Origin: Campylobacteraceae bacterium
Lineage (GTDB): Bacteria; Campylobacterota; Campylobacteria; Campylobacterales; Sulfurovaceae
Assembly (NCBI GenBank): GCA_027081065.1
Contig: JALWLW010000022.1
Coordinates: 1 to 6,393, forward strand
Direction: 5' to 3'
Length of the DNA: 6,393 bases
This document shows, piece by piece, positions 5,606 to 6,393 of the stretch. The stretch's first letter is position 1; each line of letters starts with the position of its first letter. The position numbers and the translations under genes were made by a program. The notes under the pieces are model-generated. The model did not search any database. It was given only the letters and a program-made list of their open reading frames with translations, and was not told the origin of the DNA.

Positions 5606-5619
5606 GGCTATTGATAGCC
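5606..5619. repeat. 14-bp palindrome over the ssb-like stop codon
   Basis: GGCTAT and ATAGCC are perfect arms around TG, and the palindrome includes the TAG stop of the ssb-like gene (5608-5610). The 2-nt centre is too small for a fully paired RNA loop, so a protein-binding site or partial hairpin is more likely. Confidence 0.4.
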
Positions 5620-5928
5620 TTGGTTGTTCTGTTGGTAGCCGTTATTATTATTGTGTGTATTCTGTTGACCATTACCACCACCATAATTATTAGGCTGTTG
5701 GTTCTGCTGTTGATTGTTTTGATTTTTTGGCTTGATGTCATAAAAGTTTATGTTTTGACCGTTGAGGGGTAGAGCGTCCAATTTAAGAGACATGCCACCA
5801 TCATTATAAATGAAGAGCTTACCAATAGTTAAGTAACTCTTTTTCTGCTGTCCTGTGGCTCTGTCGGTGTATTCACCTGTTACGATTGTGGCGTTCATTG
5901 TTTTTTGTAGTTGGTTTTGTTGGTTCAT
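5608..5928 (-). CDS. Small ssDNA-binding-like protein with Asn/Gln-rich tail
   Basis: The 106-residue product has a compact core (about 10-67) and a low-complexity tail. The core segment TIGKLFIYNDGGMSLKLDALPLNG (34-57) has the pattern IG-x-x-F-x-x-x-DG-x-x-x-x-L-D-A-L-P-x-x-G seen in short plasmid and phage proteins usually described as ssDNA-binding or hypothetical; it reads as a beta-rich, OB-like fold. Residues 68-106 are almost only Asn, Gln, Gly and Tyr. The tail ends GYQ and lacks the acidic DDDIPF-type tip by which chromosomal SSB recruits partners. AGGAG ten bases before ATG (5928) supports the start; Met11 is a weaker alternative. Being the first gene before an RHH regulator and a primase-helicase suits coating of ssDNA during element replication. 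It is a candidate SSB, not a proven one. Confidence 0.75.
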   Translation of the reverse strand: MNQQNQLQKTMNATIVTGEYTDRATGQQKKSYLTIGKLFIYNDGGMSLKLDALPLNGQNINFYDIKPKNQNNQQQNQQPNNYGGGNGQQNTHNNNNGYQQNNQGYQ

Positions 5929-5955
5929 TTATATAGTTCTCCTATAGCTGATTAA

Positions 5956-5983
5956 GAGAAAAAAGGAACATTCCTAATTTCTC
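5956..5983. promoter_or_regulatory. Dyad element upstream of the ssb-like gene
   Basis: GAGAAA-AAA-GGAA-CA-TTCC-TAA-TTTCTC is symmetric over 28 bp, with two paired blocks (6 and 4 bp) separated by 3-bp mismatched spacers. The centre spacing is too small for a clean RNA hairpin, so a symmetric protein-binding site is more likely. It lies 28-55 bases upstream of the ssb-like start codon, next to its ribosome binding site. Confidence 0.45.
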
Positions 5984-6018
5984 ATAGTTCTTTATAAAGT
6001 AATTCCGATTAGTTAGGG

Positions 6019-6223
6019 TAGGGTGATTATTTCACACCCTATGAGGTGAGCAACAACCGTTTAAAAAACGATTGAAAATTAAAGGGTAGGATTGAGGGCG
6101 TTATCTCCTACCACTTTTTAAATGAATAGAAAGAACACGATAACGCCCTATAAGTTGTTTGAATTGTAGCTATTTTTTAGATTTTAAAACATGCACTAAA
6201 AAAAGGTGCTAAACTCAAACAAC
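6019..6223 (-). ncRNA. Structured leader or regulatory RNA region upstream of the ssb-like gene
   Basis: No gene is visible here, but at least five inverted repeats are: 7-bp arms TAGGGTG/CACCCTA (6019-6041); CGTTT/AAACG with flanking CAA/TTG (6054-6074); GGTAGGA/TCCTACC (6085-6112); 11-bp AGGGCGTTATC/GATAACGCCCT (6095-6149); and nested stems GTTGTTTGA/TCAAACAAC (6154-6223) enclosing TTTTTTAG/CTAAAAAA (6173-6203). A TATAAT on the minus strand (6235-6230) would start a transcript close to 6223, right at the outer arm. This fits a roughly 300-nt structured 5' leader or a separate small RNA. It could instead be an origin of transfer or single-strand origin. Confidence 0.45.
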
Positions 6224-6229
6224 ATAACA

Positions 6230-6235
6230 ATTATA
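6230..6235 (-). promoter_or_regulatory. -10 element for the ssb-like transcript
   Basis: The minus strand reads TATAAT here, with a T-rich stretch (TTTTTATTC) upstream and no clear -35 hexamer, as is common for sigma-70 promoters of Campylobacterota. The predicted start is around 6223. Confidence 0.45.
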
Positions 6236-6340
6236 ATCTGTATGTTACCCATTAGAATAAAAATGAATGTTAACTATTAATAGAGAAAACTTCACATCAG
6301 CCCTAAACTACACATAACCCCAAATAAGCCCAAAATAAAA

Positions 6341-6370
6341 ACCCTCTAAGGGGTAGGTAGGGCAACCCCT
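6341..6370 (-). terminator. G-rich hairpin near the right edge
   Basis: AGGGGT (6349-6354) and ACCCCT (6365-6370) pair around a 10-nt loop. On the minus strand the stem is followed by TAGAGGG and then TTTTT, so it could end a transcript arriving from the right. It is the most GC-rich patch of the window. The rest of 6236-6340 shows no gene or convincing signal. Confidence 0.35.
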
Positions 6371-6393
6371 AAACCCCCTTTAAAATCCATTTT

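Noticed and set aside
6346..6393. Possible C-terminal 15 codons of a gene entering from the right (ending KGGLGVALPTP)
   Set aside because: It is too short to judge and lies in the G-run hairpin; sequence beyond the edge is needed.

Overview
The window is AT-rich and every gene I can support lies on the minus strand, so the reading order runs from right to left. Base composition, the A/T-ending codons and the style of the proteins suggest a plasmid, phage-plasmid or integrated element of a Campylobacterota-type host (Arcobacter/Sulfurimonas-like). This taxonomic guess is inference. There is no rRNA, tRNA, transposase, relaxase, integrase or CRISPR array in view.

In transcription order: 6393-5929 is a non-coding block with a -10-like hexamer and a series of inverted repeats that would form a structured leader of about 300 nt. 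Next is a small ssDNA-binding-like protein with an Asn/Gln-rich tail (5608-5928). Between 5607 and 5357 lie stem-loops, a start-less open frame and a promoter carrying two 12-bp direct repeats. A 51-residue ribbon-helix-helix (RHH) protein follows (5201-5356), then three consecutive stem-loops (5077-5186). The dominant gene is an 1109-residue protein that joins a TOPRIM-like domain to an SF2-type helicase (1725-5054), a probable replication primase-helicase. Downstream of it, 1444-1720 holds 12- and 13-bp periodic repeats next to an almost pure A+T stretch, which is the best candidate for an origin or partition/control site. Then come a second RHH protein (1190-1348) with its own palindrome, a GIY-YIG/T5orf172-type protein (447-1094), and a membrane protein that starts inside the previous stop codon and runs off the left edge (1-447).

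Together this reads as a replication and control module: an ssDNA-binding protein, a primase-helicase, two small DNA-binding regulators with candidate operators, and a repeat array beside an AT-rich stretch. The GIY-YIG protein and the membrane protein form a separate, translationally coupled pair of unknown job. The most unusual items are the TOPRIM-SF2 fusion, the repeat array, the apparent non-standard start of the left RHH gene, and the two clusters of stem-loops in front of the ssb-like gene and the primase-helicase gene.
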